DNA of 31,946 nt from Verrucomicrobiales bacterium. Lineage in GTDB: Bacteria; Verrucomicrobiota; Verrucomicrobiia; Verrucomicrobiales; DEV007. This document shows positions 15,672 to 23,869 of the stretch, one piece after another. The stretch's first letter is position 1; the number at the start of each line of letters is the position of its first letter. The notes beneath the pieces are model-generated. The model saw only the letters and a program-made list of their open reading frames with translations, was not told the origin of the DNA and did no database searches. Where the stretch lies: the NCBI GenBank assembly GCA_013003335.1, contig JABDJT010000436.1:1-31946 (forward strand), read 5' to 3'. Position numbers and translations under genes: made by a program.

Positions 15672-17114
15672 ATGAGCGAAACCAAATCCGATACCCAGAA
15701 ACCCCTCGAAGGCACATCCCGCCGCAAATTCGTCGCGGGTGCGACCGCCACGTCGGCCGCTGCTGCCTCGACTCTTCCCGTTGAAATGTTCGCCCAGGTC
15801 GCCGGCAGCGACCAGATCAAGGTTGGCATGATCGGATGTGGCGGCCGGAACTCCGGTGCCATTATCCAGAACCTGAATGCTTCCGACAGCGCTCAACTCG
15901 TCGCCATCGCCGATGCATTTGAAGACAAGATCGACGGCACAGGACCGCGTGCTTCGGGTCTCCCGAAAATCCAGGCACAACTCGAAAAACAGGGAAAGGC
16001 CGCCCAGATCGATGTGCCCGCGAGCCGTCAATACGCCGGCTTCGACGCCTACAAGCAGGTGGTCGACCAGGTCGATATGGTCTGCATCGCCACGCCTCCC
16101 GGATTTCGCCCGATCCACTTCGAATACGCCGTCCAGCAGGGAAAACACGTTTTCATGGAAAAACCCGTGTGCGTCGATGCATGGGGATTCAACAAGGTCA
16201 TCGAAGCCGCCAAGCAGGCCGATGAGAAAAACCTGAAAGTCGTCGTCGGCCTCCAGCGTCACTACCAGAATTCCTACCTCGAAGCCTTCAAGAAAGTTCA
16301 CGAAGAAGGAATGATCGGTGACATTATCGGTGCCCAGGCCTGGTGGAATGGAAACCGCCCGTGGATCGTAAAACGCCAGGATGGTTGGTCCGAAATGGAA
16401 TACCAGATGCGCAACTGGTACCACTTCAACTGGCTCTGCGGCGATCACATTGCCGAGCAGCATGTCCACAACATCGACGTCATCAACTGGTTCGTATCCG
16501 GTAACTCCGAGAAAGGCGGCAACCCCGTTTCCGCCCAGGGAATGGGTGGCCGCGCTGGCACCGAACCGCATTCCGTCGGTGAAATCTTTGATCACCACTA
16601 CGTCGAATTCCGTTACGGCAACGATCACAACAACGCCATCATGAACAGCCAGTGCCGTCACATCGGCGGAACCTGGCGGAAAGTGGCCGAGGAAATTCAC
16701 GGATCCGACGGCATTCTGCACCTCGCCGGCGGTCAGATCACCGACCTGAAAGGCAACGTGAAGTGGCAGTATCGCAAGCCCCGCTCCGGCGACCCGAACC
16801 CTTACCAGGTTGAGCACGACATGCTTCACAAGTGCGTCAAGGAAGACACCCCGATCAACAACGCCTACTACGGCGCAAAAAGTTCCTTCACCTCCAGCCT
16901 TGGTCGTATGGCGACTTACAGCGGACAAATGATCACCTGGGACGAAGCGGTCGAATCGGATTTCTCCATCATGCCCGAGAATTACGACTTCAATGCCGAG
17001 CCTCCCGTAAAGCCGGACGCCGACGGTAATTACCAGGTCGCCATCCCCGGCCAGTACAAACTGCCGTGGAAAGACGGCGGTAACGCCAAGGGTAAAAAAG
17101 GAAAGGCTGCCTGA
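15672..17114 (+). CDS. Tat-exported Gfo/Idh/MocA oxidoreductase
   Basis: This is a 480-residue NAD(P)-dependent sugar oxidoreductase-like protein. The N-terminus has a twin-arginine signal (SRRKFVAGATATSAAAAST), so the folded enzyme is expected in the periplasm. The Rossmann fold begins at residues 50-60 (VGMIGCGGRNSG), and the conserved EKP motif contains Lys164. The C-terminal domain includes HFNWLCGDHIAEQHVHNIDV, a pattern common in Planctomycetota/Verrucomicrobiota members. The sugar substrate is unknown. The ATG at 15672 was chosen over 15585 because the Tat signal starts there. The gene is 126 bp after the export gene and is followed by a hairpin repeat (17126-17166). A 570-codon reverse frame covering it is a GC-bias shadow. 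Confidence 0.93.
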   Translation: MSETKSDTQKPLEGTSRRKFVAGATATSAAAASTLPVEMFAQVAGSDQIKVGMIGCGGRNSGAIIQNLNASDSAQLVAIADAFEDKIDGTGPRASGLPKIQAQLEKQGKAAQIDVPASRQYAGFDAYKQVVDQVDMVCIATPPGFRPIHFEYAVQQGKHVFMEKPVCVDAWGFNKVIEAAKQADEKNLKVVVGLQRHYQNSYLEAFKKVHEEGMIGDIIGAQAWWNGNRPWIVKRQDGWSEMEYQMRNWYHFNWLCGDHIAEQHVHNIDVINWFVSGNSEKGGNPVSAQGMGGRAGTEPHSVGEIFDHHYVEFRYGNDHNNAIMNSQCRHIGGTWRKVAEEIHGSDGILHLAGGQITDLKGNVKWQYRKPRSGDPNPYQVEHDMLHKCVKEDTPINNAYYGAKSSFTSSLGRMATYSGQMITWDEAVESDFSIMPENYDFNAEPPVKPDADGNYQVAIPGQYKLPWKDGGNAKGKKGKAA

Positions 17115-17125
17115 TCTTAAAGCAT

Positions 17126-17166
17126 GATCCAACAGGGTACGCTCACCGAACCAACCCTGTTCGATC
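17126..17166. repeat. Dispersed hairpin repeat, copy A
   Basis: Arms of 13 bp (17126-17138 and 17154-17166) pair at 12 of 13 positions around a 15-nt loop; the core is AACAGGGT...ACCCTGTT. The right arm runs into GTTTTG, so it could act as a terminator for the oxidoreductase gene. The sialidase-like gene starts 13 bp further on. It matches copy B (21585-21625) at 34 of 41 positions. Confidence 0.7.
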
Positions 17167-17178
17167 GTTTTGTCCGCC

Positions 17179-18969
17179 ATGAAATGGTTTCCAAAACGGT
17201 CCGCCTCGTGCGGGCCGTTTTTCATTCTGCTGGCACTCGGGAGCTCACTCTCCGGCCAGGACGCTTCGCCGATTTTGGAGGAATCGTTTGATTCGGAAGA
17301 AGCGATTTCCGGTGAATCCTGGAGACCGTTCTCCGGGGGGAAACCCAACATTTCGATTGAAAACGGCCAGCTTGCCGGGCGTCGCTCCCCGGCCGGAGGT
17401 CTCGTTGCGCTGTCGCGCGATTTTGCAAAACCACAGGACCGGATCGAGATCGAATTTTCTTTCGCCTATCGACCGGCTGAAGATGGAAAAGGCCGCACCC
17501 TTCATCTCTGGACACACGAACCAGGCGGAAAAGACGCCAGCCAGTTCAATTTCTGCATCCAGAACGGGAACCGCCTGATGCAGTTCGACGGCCGCACCCG
17601 TACCTGGGAAATCCTGACCGACAAAATTCAACCGACCACTGACCCGGAAAAACCGGTCCGGCACCGGCTCCGGGCCGTGGTCGACTCCGATGCTGGCGGC
17701 ATCGATTTCTGGATCTCGGAACCCGGTCAAACCGACCTTCCTGATGAACCGACTGGAACGCTGGCCGCTTACCGGACGAATCTTCCAATCGGTGGAGTCA
17801 GCTTCGTTTCCGGAACCCGCCTCGCCGAAGGAGCGACTTACTGGATCGACGATCTCGTGATCCGCGGCGGACGCGACGCGATTTCCGCTCCGTCAAATCC
17901 ACCTGCACTGCCCGAACCGTTTGAATTGTGGACCGGACCGAAAATTCCTTCCGATCCGGATCAAATTCCTTTCGCGGAGGGAATCGAACATCGCGTGATT
18001 CATCGGCCCGGTGAATCCGACTACAAATTTCTCCACGGCGCCGCCATCCTCGAGCACGACGGGATTTTTTATGCGAACTGGGCCAACAGCCCGGTTCACG
18101 AAAACGGGCCACACGAAACGCTCCGCGGGCGCCGGTCCACAGATGGCGGAAAAACCTGGGGGCCACTCGAAATCGTCGGGCCCGGGTTCGACGGCGCTGA
18201 TCGTCACAGCCACGGGGTTTTATTTGTTCATGAGGATCAGGTGTGGACAATTTGCGCGCGATTCGGCATCGGAAAGTCCGGAAAACGGTTCCCGGGCCTG
18301 AAAGGCGAGGCGTTCGTGCTGAACCCTCAATCAAACCAGTGGGAATCCCGCGGCATCGTGATGGAAAACTGCTGGCCCTACGATGAGCCGGTCCGGATGG
18401 GGAACGGAAATTACATCACCGGCGGACAGGACAAGGACGGTCTGCCCGTGATCGCAATCAGCCACGGAACGGACTTCACGAAATGGGATTCGATCCTGAT
18501 TCCCTATCACCCGAAACTGGCTCCTTCGTTCGCGGAAACCACCGTGTGGGCCGAAGACAACCGGGTGCTGGCAACCATCCGCGGCGGCGGAGGCATTGCC
18601 TGGGTCTCTACCAGCGATGATTTCGGAAAAACGTGGTCAATCGCGCAGCCCTCCAATCTACCCATGCCCCGCGCGAAGGCCTATGTTGGAAAACTCAGCA
18701 CCGGTCAGCTTTACCTGGTCCACAATTTCCGGAACCGGGACACGCTCGCGATTTCAGTCGGCCAACCCGGCGAGATGACCCTGAACCGGATTTTGCGCCT
18801 GAAACACGGCCGATCCGCCGCTCCGCATTTCAAAGGAAACGCCAAGAGCCCGCAGTGGTCTTACCCATACGCCTACGAGCACGACGGGAACCTGTTCGTG
18901 GTGTACTCGATCGGAAAAGAAGAGTGCGGCCTGACGGTGGTGCCGGTTTCCAGTTTATCGGTGGAGTGA
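17179..18969 (+). CDS. Secreted sialidase-like (BNR/Asp-box) protein
   Basis: This is a 596-residue protein. A signal peptide (about residues 1-29) precedes an N-terminal concanavalin-like beta-sandwich (about 30-240, with IDFWISEPGQ and ATYWIDDLVIRGG). A six-bladed propeller-like region follows, with Asp boxes STDGGKTWG (about 319-327) and SDDFGKTWS (about 478-486). The fold is that of exo-alpha-sialidases and related glycan-binding propellers. I did not identify a full arginine triad, so it may act on another glycan or only bind. The ATG at 17179 is preferred to an in-frame TTG at 17170. It is co-directional with the Gfo/Idh/MocA gene, and the two may act on the same extracellular sugar substrate. 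Confidence 0.8.
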   Translation: MKWFPKRSASCGPFFILLALGSSLSGQDASPILEESFDSEEAISGESWRPFSGGKPNISIENGQLAGRRSPAGGLVALSRDFAKPQDRIEIEFSFAYRPAEDGKGRTLHLWTHEPGGKDASQFNFCIQNGNRLMQFDGRTRTWEILTDKIQPTTDPEKPVRHRLRAVVDSDAGGIDFWISEPGQTDLPDEPTGTLAAYRTNLPIGGVSFVSGTRLAEGATYWIDDLVIRGGRDAISAPSNPPALPEPFELWTGPKIPSDPDQIPFAEGIEHRVIHRPGESDYKFLHGAAILEHDGIFYANWANSPVHENGPHETLRGRRSTDGGKTWGPLEIVGPGFDGADRHSHGVLFVHEDQVWTICARFGIGKSGKRFPGLKGEAFVLNPQSNQWESRGIVMENCWPYDEPVRMGNGNYITGGQDKDGLPVIAISHGTDFTKWDSILIPYHPKLAPSFAETTVWAEDNRVLATIRGGGGIAWVSTSDDFGKTWSIAQPSNLPMPRAKAYVGKLSTGQLYLVHNFRNRDTLAISVGQPGEMTLNRILRLKHGRSAAPHFKGNAKSPQWSYPYAYEHDGNLFVVYSIGKEECGLTVVPVSSLSVE

Positions 18970-18977
18970 ATTGGATT

Positions 18978-19814
18978 TCAACGGGCCCGCCGTTTCACGA
19001 AAAACGAGGCGGCGTAAACGGTGCAGGCGACCAGGACGATCAACGGCCCGGTCGGCACACTCATCTGAAAGCTGAGGGCCAGGCCCCCGACATTGTAAAT
19101 GATCGACAGGACGACGGCCACAATCATGATGACCCAGAGTCGCCCGGCAAAACGGGACGCGGTTGCCGCCGGCAGGACGATCAGGGCCAGCGACAGGATG
19201 ATTCCGGCGACACGCACGAGGAGCACCATGCAAATGCCGGTAATCGCGAGGAGGAGCAGGTAGTAAACCCGCGCCGAAACGCCCCGCAGGCTGGCGAATT
19301 CTTCATCGAAACACACCGCAACCAGCTTGTGGTAAAACAGCGCCACGAATAGCAGGACCAGAGCGCCCAGCACGACGGTGGCAATCACGTCCTTCTCCGA
19401 AGTGATAAGAATATTGCCCATGATGAAGCTCTCGAGGTTCGTCTGCGTCCCCGGCGCGAAATAGATAAACATCAGCCCGGTCGCCATTCCGAAAGCCCAG
19501 ATCGCTCCGATAATGGTGTCCTCCCGTTCTTTGAACTGAATCGTCACCCAGCCGATCACCGCTGCGGAGATCAGGGCGGCGGCAATCGCCCCGATCATGG
19601 GCGTCAACCACTCGACTCCGTGCACCCGGTTGAAATAAATCGCCGCGCCGATACCTCCGAGAATGCTGTGCGCGATCGCTGCCGCGATGTATCCAATTCG
19701 ACGGGTCACGACAAAACTGCCTACCACGCCGAACATCAGGCTGGAAACGATGCCCGCGAGCAGTGAATACCGGATCAACGGCACGTTCTGAATGGCCTCG
19801 AAAAACTCAGTCAT
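18978..19814 (-). CDS. Metal ABC transporter permease (ZnuB/MntB type)
   Basis: This is a 278-residue ABC-3 family permease with about eight hydrophobic helices. Family motifs include RRIGYIAAAIAHSILGG near the N-terminus and SLALIVLPAATA near the C-terminus. Such permeases import Zn2+, Mn2+ or Fe2+ together with an ATPase and a periplasmic binding protein. The start at 19814 (MTEFFEAIQ) overlaps the end of the ATPase gene by 8 bp, the usual translationally coupled arrangement. Longer starts reach back into that gene and are unlikely. Substrate cannot be assigned from the sequence; zinc is a reasonable guess because a Fur-family regulator heads the operon. No binding-protein gene is in the window. 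Confidence 0.92.
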   Translation of the reverse strand: MTEFFEAIQNVPLIRYSLLAGIVSSLMFGVVGSFVVTRRIGYIAAAIAHSILGGIGAAIYFNRVHGVEWLTPMIGAIAAALISAAVIGWVTIQFKEREDTIIGAIWAFGMATGLMFIYFAPGTQTNLESFIMGNILITSEKDVIATVVLGALVLLFVALFYHKLVAVCFDEEFASLRGVSARVYYLLLLAITGICMVLLVRVAGIILSLALIVLPAATASRFAGRLWVIMIVAVVLSIIYNVGGLALSFQMSVPTGPLIVLVACTVYAASFFVKRRAR

Positions 19815-20571
19815 GTTCGCAGGCGGAATGATCTCCCTGTTGGTGGCGGGCCCGGCGATCGTGTTCGATCCGCTTCCCGCCGCTGTATATCTCCCGAATC
19901 GTCTCGCCGCTGAGCGGGAGGGAGTGACGATGCACCCGATGATTGACGCACAAGACGGAATCACCCAGCGTCGACACCAGGTCGAGATCGTGCGTGACCA
20001 GCAGGATGGTCATGTTTTCCCGCAGTTTTTCGAGAATCTCCAGCAACTGTTCCTCGATCGACAAATCGATGTTCGCGGTCGGCTCATCGAGCAACAGCAA
20101 TTCCGGCTCGCAAGCCAGCGCCCGGGCGATCATGACGCGCTGGCGTTCCCCGCCGGACAGGTCAGCAAAAGGCCGGTTCGCCCGATCCGCCAAGTCCACC
20201 TGGTTGAGAGCCTCCTTTGCCACTTCGTGGCAGTGTTTGGAAAACCGGCCGAACTTCAATCGGTCCAGCCGTCCCATCAGGACAATATCGAGAGCGGTAA
20301 TCGGAAAAAGCGGATCAAACCGCATGGCCTGCGGAACATATCCCATCCGGCAGCGGGCATTCTCCGGCGTCTCTCCCAGGATGGACACCGACCCACGGTT
20401 CGGCTCTTCCAGGCCGAGCAGGATCTTCAGCAGCGTCGATTTCCCACCGCCATTCGGGCCGATCACCGCGAGGGATTCGCCGGCCGGCACGGTAAACGAG
20501 ACGTCTTCCAGGACCCACGGATTCCCGTATCGAAAATAAACATTCTCACAGCAGACAATCGGTGAACTCAC
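19807..20571 (-). CDS. Metal ABC transporter ATP-binding protein (ZnuC type)
   Basis: This is a 254-residue ATPase with Walker A GPNGGGKST (residues 38-46), Q-loop VPQ, ABC signature LSGGERQR (about 140), Walker B LLLLDEPT (about 158-165) and switch His in LLVTHDLD. The match to ZnuC/MntA-type ATPases is good. It powers the permease encoded by the overlapping downstream gene. A His-rich tail (NHRVHRH, and HDRRARHQQGDH at the end) could bind metal, which fits the role but is not proven. It lies 55 bp after the Fur-family gene on the same strand, so the order is regulator, ATPase, permease. Confidence 0.94.
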   Translation of the reverse strand: MSSPIVCCENVYFRYGNPWVLEDVSFTVPAGESLAVIGPNGGGKSTLLKILLGLEEPNRGSVSILGETPENARCRMGYVPQAMRFDPLFPITALDIVLMGRLDRLKFGRFSKHCHEVAKEALNQVDLADRANRPFADLSGGERQRVMIARALACEPELLLLDEPTANIDLSIEEQLLEILEKLRENMTILLVTHDLDLVSTLGDSVLCVNHRVHRHSLPLSGETIREIYSGGKRIEHDRRARHQQGDHSACEHD

Positions 20572-20626
20572 GGCCGAACTAAACAGGCGTAGACCCTTTG
20601 TTGCAAGAAATTTGCATTTGTCAGAA

Positions 20627-21100
20627 TCAGGGTTTTGCGAGGCACTCCGGGCAGATTCCCTGGAAGGCCAGCGAATGCGTCAAATCTTTCCACCCATGCC
20701 GGGCAGCGAGCTTTTGTTCCACCTCGTGCAATACGCATTCGACCGGAACCTCGGTCACCATGCCGCATTCCCGGCAAAGCAGGTAGTCGTGATGGTGGTC
20801 CGAAAGGTTGATCTGGAAATAATTCCCGCGCTCCCCGAGACTCAGCTGTCGGACCACGCCGGCTTCTTTCAGCTTCATTACGAGACGGTAAATCGTTGCC
20901 TGATCCCGATTTTTCAGTCCCGGCATCTCGCCCAGTTCTGACAACAGGAACGGCCGGTGATGGTCCAGCATCGTCTGCAGCAATTCTTCGAGCGCCTCGG
21001 TTTTCCGCATCCCGGTCTCGCGAAGCTGGTTCACGATTTTCCGGATGATCTTTTCCGACTCTTCTGTCGGCACACTGCAATCTGAATGACTTTCGGCCAT
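20627..21100 (-). CDS. Fur-family metalloregulator (possibly Zur)
   Basis: This is a 157-residue protein. An N-terminal winged helix (about residues 15-88, with DQATIYRLVMKLKEAGVV as recognition region) is followed by the Fur dimerisation domain with HHHD (102-105). The structural zinc site is Cys109-x2-Cys112 and Cys150-x2-Cys153. Fur proteins repress metal-uptake genes when loaded with metal. Because it heads a metal ABC operon, zinc sensing (Zur) is plausible, but Fur, Mur and PerR cannot be separated here. It diverges from the VOC gene across 96 bp. That gap contains a small inverted repeat (GCGGC-ATTC-GCCGC) but no classical Fur or Zur box that I can see, so autoregulation is only inferred. 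Confidence 0.92.
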   Translation of the reverse strand: MAESHSDCSVPTEESEKIIRKIVNQLRETGMRKTEALEELLQTMLDHHRPFLLSELGEMPGLKNRDQATIYRLVMKLKEAGVVRQLSLGERGNYFQINLSDHHHDYLLCRECGMVTEVPVECVLHEVEQKLAARHGWKDLTHSLAFQGICPECLAKP

Positions 21101-21196
21101 ATATTCGGCGGCATTCGCCGCAAATTAGGAGTTGGCTTCAACCTATCCGCAGCCCAAAGTTCGGGCCAACAATTTCTGCAAAATTCAGTCTGCACC

Positions 21197-21580
21197 ATGC
21201 CACAAATCCTCGACCTCAATCACGTCGCCCTCGCCGTCAGCGACGTTCCCCGCAGCATCCGGTTTTACGAAGAAATCGTCGGCCTGACTTTAAAACCGCG
21301 ACCCGATTTCGACTTCGAAGGAGCCTGGTTTGCCCTCGGCGAAACCCGCGAACTACATCTCATCGAAGGACTCGACACGCCCGTCCACGAACATCCGCGC
21401 GGCAGCCATTTTGCGATGGAAATCGCCGACTATGAAGCTTGCCACGCCCATCTGAAATCCGTCGGCGCGAAAATCGTGAATCTCAACCTGCGCCCCGACG
21501 GCGCCCGCCAGATTTTCATCGAAGATCCCGATCAGCACATCGTCGAATTCTGCTTCATCCCGCCGGAATTACGGGCGTGA
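21197..21580 (+). CDS. VOC-superfamily (glyoxalase-like) protein
   Basis: This is a 127-residue single-domain protein with paired beta-alpha-beta-beta-beta modules. Likely metal ligands are His9 (LNHVALAV), Glu57 or His54 (ELHLIE), His71 (SHFAMEI) and Glu117 (HIVEF). Members include glyoxalase I, fosfomycin-resistance proteins and dioxygenases; the reaction cannot be assigned. The ATG at 21197 begins the first strand. The longer frame from 21086 runs back through the divergent promoter region and is rejected. The gene is followed 4 bp later by the hairpin repeat at 21584 and converges on the DUF1501 gene. Confidence 0.87.
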   Translation: MPQILDLNHVALAVSDVPRSIRFYEEIVGLTLKPRPDFDFEGAWFALGETRELHLIEGLDTPVHEHPRGSHFAMEIADYEACHAHLKSVGAKIVNLNLRPDGARQIFIEDPDQHIVEFCFIPPELRA

Positions 21581-21583
21581 AAA

Positions 21584-21626
21584 CGAACCAACAGGGCCAG
21601 CTCACCGAACGAACCCTGTTCATTCG
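21584..21626. repeat. Dispersed hairpin repeat, copy B
   Basis: The arms (CGAA..AACAGGG and CCCTGTT..TTCG) form an 11-bp stem interrupted by two mismatches around a 17-nt loop. It fills the 50-bp space between two convergent genes (stops at 21580 and 21631) and would serve as a terminator for both. It shares the loop GCTCACCGAAC with copy A. Confidence 0.7.
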
Positions 21627-21630
21627 AAAA

Positions 21631-23079
21631 TCAGGCGAGGAGATCTTTCACGACATGCCCGTGCACATCGGTCAGACGATAGTCGCGGCCCTGGAACCGG
21701 TAGGTCAGCTGCTCGTGATCGAAGCCTAACAGGTGCATAATCGTGGCCTGCAAATCGTGAACGTGAACCGGTTTCTCCGCAACGGTGAAACCGAGCTCGT
21801 CGGAATTTCCGTATTCGAATCCGCCTTTCGTCCCGCCCCCGGCCATCCACATCGTGAAGGCGTCCGGGTAGTGATCACGGCCGAGAACTTTCGACTTCGC
21901 GGTCCGGCCTTCGCGGAATGGCGTCCGGCCGAATTCGCCGCCCCAGATGATCAGCGTGTCTTCGAAAAGACCGCGCTCTTTCAAATCGGTGATGAGTGCG
22001 GAAATCGGCTTGTCCATCGTGGCGCACTTGTCGGTGAGACCTTTCGTGATCCCCGTCCCGGCGTTCGTCCCGTGAAAATCCCAGCCCCAATCGAAGAGCT
22101 GCACAAACCGCACGCCGGACTCGGCAAGGCGTCGTGCGAGCAGGCAGTTGTTCGCAAAACTCGCGCCCCCCGGCTCGGCACCGTAGGCTTCGAGCGTCGA
22201 TTTTTTCTCTTTGGAAATATCCATCACCTCCGGAACGGACGTCTGCATCCGGTAAGCCAATTCGTACTGCGAAATCCGCGTAAGCGTTTCCGGGTGCCCC
22301 ATTTCTTCGGCCTGGATTTCGTTCAGGTCGCGAATGGCATCGAGCGTTTTGCGACGCATCGAACGATCCATCCCTGCCGGGTCCGACGAATACAGGACCG
22401 GATCGCCTTTCGAACGGCATTGCACGCCCTGGTATACCGACGGCAAAAATCCCGAGCCGAACGAGTTTTTCCCGCCGTTCGGCTGTACGCCGCTGGAGAT
22501 CAGAACGACGAATCCGGGCAGATCCTCGTTCTCCGAACCGAGACCGTAGGTTGTCCAGGCACCCATCGATGGCCGGCCCGAGCGCGGCGAGCCGGTGTAA
22601 ACGAGCAGCTCCGCCGGGGCGTGATTGAACTGATCGGTGTGCATCGAATGGACGAGGCACATGTCATCCGCGTGCTTGTGAAAATTCGGAATCGCGTCCG
22701 ACATCCAGATGCCGTTTTTTCCATGCTGCGACCACTTCCGCGGTGATCCCATCAGCTTCGGGACGCCGGATGTGAAGGCAAAGGTGCGGCCTTCCAAAAA
22801 CTGATCCGGGCAATCCTGGTCCGAGCGTTTTACCAGCTCCGGCTTGTAATCGAACATGTCCAGGTTCGGCGGCGACCCGGTCATGTGGAGGTAGATCACG
22901 CGCTTCGCCTTCGCCAGGAAATGCGGTTTTTTCGGCGCCAGCGGATTTGGCGTGGAATCGGCGCGCGCGTTTTCCTGAGCGAGAAAGGCATTCAGCGCGA
23001 TCCCACCGATTCCGGCCGTGGATTGACGGAGAAAGTGCCGCCGCGTGCGGAGTTGGAGATTTTCCTGGAGGGGGTTCAT
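21631..23079 (-). CDS. Tat-exported DUF1501 protein
   Basis: This is a 482-residue DUF1501 protein of the alkaline-phosphatase/sulfatase-like superfamily. A twin-arginine signal (TRRHFLRQSTAGIGGIAL) is at residues 12-29. Family motifs include IYLHMTGSPPNLDMFDYKP, NHAPAELLVYTGSPRSGRPS, FDWGWDFHGTN, and IIWGGEFGRTPF followed by GRDHYPDAF. The family is abundant in Planctomycetota and Verrucomicrobiota, nearly always paired with a PSD1 cytochrome gene. Its function is not experimentally settled; roles in polysaccharide breakdown have been suggested. Here the partner gene (23870-27307) lies on the same strand, but a transposase unit now separates them. The start lies 5 bp after the transposase stop and has no ribosome binding site. 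Confidence 0.93.
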   Translation of the reverse strand: MNPLQENLQLRTRRHFLRQSTAGIGGIALNAFLAQENARADSTPNPLAPKKPHFLAKAKRVIYLHMTGSPPNLDMFDYKPELVKRSDQDCPDQFLEGRTFAFTSGVPKLMGSPRKWSQHGKNGIWMSDAIPNFHKHADDMCLVHSMHTDQFNHAPAELLVYTGSPRSGRPSMGAWTTYGLGSENEDLPGFVVLISSGVQPNGGKNSFGSGFLPSVYQGVQCRSKGDPVLYSSDPAGMDRSMRRKTLDAIRDLNEIQAEEMGHPETLTRISQYELAYRMQTSVPEVMDISKEKKSTLEAYGAEPGGASFANNCLLARRLAESGVRFVQLFDWGWDFHGTNAGTGITKGLTDKCATMDKPISALITDLKERGLFEDTLIIWGGEFGRTPFREGRTAKSKVLGRDHYPDAFTMWMAGGGTKGGFEYGNSDELGFTVAEKPVHVHDLQATIMHLLGFDHEQLTYRFQGRDYRLTDVHGHVVKDLLA

Positions 23080-23084
23080 CGGTT

Positions 23085-23807
23085 TTATCTATGTGATTTC
23101 ATTGGTCCGGACGTAGGACGGCTCTCCAGAGCCGTCAAATCAACCCCGGCCAATGCCAGGTCGAAGCTCGCTGTGCTCAAATGCGCCTTCAGCGGATTTT
23201 TCAAAATATACCTCACAGCCTTCCGAAAATGCGCTTCATCTCGAACAATTCGATCATGAGATTCATCCTGCCACAACGGCTTTGTTTCGCCCTCGATGCG
23301 ACGCGACGTAAACTTTTTCCAGCTTCCTAAAATCTCTTCCAACTCAAAATCCGTCGTCGGCTTGAGCAACACGTGACAATGGTTGGGCATGATCACAAAG
23401 CCGAAAAGAGAGTATCGCGTCTCATCAAAATGAAGCATCGCAGATCGCAACAATTCGCGATTTTCACGGTTCAGGAACAGACACGACCCGTGACATTCAT
23501 CGAGTGAAGTCTCGATGACTCGTTGATACTTTTTCAGGAAGACATCGTATTCGAGAAGCAGATCAAACGGTGGGTTCTCGTGGGCTTCGATTCTTTCTTT
23601 CCAACTCTGCTTTTCTTCCCGCAACGAATCTGCAACTTCTTTTGGAATGGAGTCTGCCTGCCGAAAAGTGGCGAAATAAGTCGCTCCATCCTGGCGCCAA
23701 TGAGGAAGGTGGCGTCGATAGGCGTTCAGGTCGCCGTGATCCCGGAACCCGACGAACTCTCCCGGGACGGGGATGGTGAGTTCGTTGATCTGTTGGTTGG
23801 AGAGCAT
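23085..23807 (-). CDS. REP-associated tyrosine transposase (RAYT, Y1/HUH)
   Basis: This is a 240-residue single-strand-DNA transposase of the TnpA_REP group. The HUH metal motif is His143-Cys-His145 (in VIMPNHCHVLL) and the likely nucleophile is Tyr200 (in AVRYILKNPL). The flanking WQDESHDRIVRDE is typical of this group. RAYTs cut and rejoin REP hairpins next to a GTAG tetranucleotide; they are usually single-copy, domesticated genes that spread REPs. Start choice: the ATG at 23807 is used. An in-frame ATG at 23855 lies within the right REP and would add 16 residues. The C-terminus is encoded by the left REP. The frame is intact and all key residues are present, so it may be active. Confidence 0.92.
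   Translation of the reverse strand: MLSNQQINELTIPVPGEFVGFRDHGDLNAYRRHLPHWRQDGATYFATFRQADSIPKEVADSLREEKQSWKERIEAHENPPFDLLLEYDVFLKKYQRVIETSLDECHGSCLFLNRENRELLRSAMLHFDETRYSLFGFVIMPNHCHVLLKPTTDFELEEILGSWKKFTSRRIEGETKPLWQDESHDRIVRDEAHFRKAVRYILKNPLKAHLSTASFDLALAGVDLTALESRPTSGPMKSHR
23112..23150 (-). repeat. REP end, DUF1501 side
   Basis: GTAG (23113-23116) is followed by the perfect hairpin GACGGCTCT-CC-AGAGCCGTC (23117-23136) and an ATCAACCCCGG tail. This segment is also coding: read on the minus strand it supplies AGVDLTALESRPT near the C-terminus of the transposase. Confidence 0.85.
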
Positions 23808-23822
23808 CGCTGAGCTTCGGTT

Positions 23823-23861
23823 GCCGGGGTTGATCTGACGGCTCTGGAGAGCCATCCTACG
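23823..23861 (+). repeat. REP end, PSD1 side
   Basis: This is the inverted partner of 23112-23150. It has GACGGCTCT-GG-AGAGCCATC as hairpin (one G-T wobble if transcribed), with GTAG on the opposite strand (23857-23860). It ends 8 bp from the PSD1 stop codon. Confidence 0.85.
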
Positions 23862-23869
23862 TTTCCGGT

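Larger units (their letters stand above)
23112..23861 (-). mobile_element. REP-flanked tyrosine transposase unit (REPtron-like)
   Basis: This is a 750-bp unit bounded by 39-bp inverted repeats that match at all but two positions. Each end carries GTAG followed by a 9-bp hairpin, the signature of REP sequences handled by RAYT transposases. The transposase gene between them reads into both ends. The unit sits between the PSD1 stop (23870) and the DUF1501 start (23079), separating what is normally a tight gene pair. I see no target-site duplication, as expected for HUH-type enzymes. Confidence 0.85.

Noticed and set aside
15639..17351. 570-codon open frame antisense to the Gfo/Idh/MocA gene
   Set aside because: Composition is a GC-skew shadow (Val/Asp/Phe/Gly-rich, no domain), and the sense gene has clear motifs.
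21101..21196. Possible Zur/Fur box between the Fur-family and VOC genes
   Set aside because: Only a short GC inverted repeat (GCGGC-ATTC-GCCGC) is present; it does not resemble known Fur or Zur operators.
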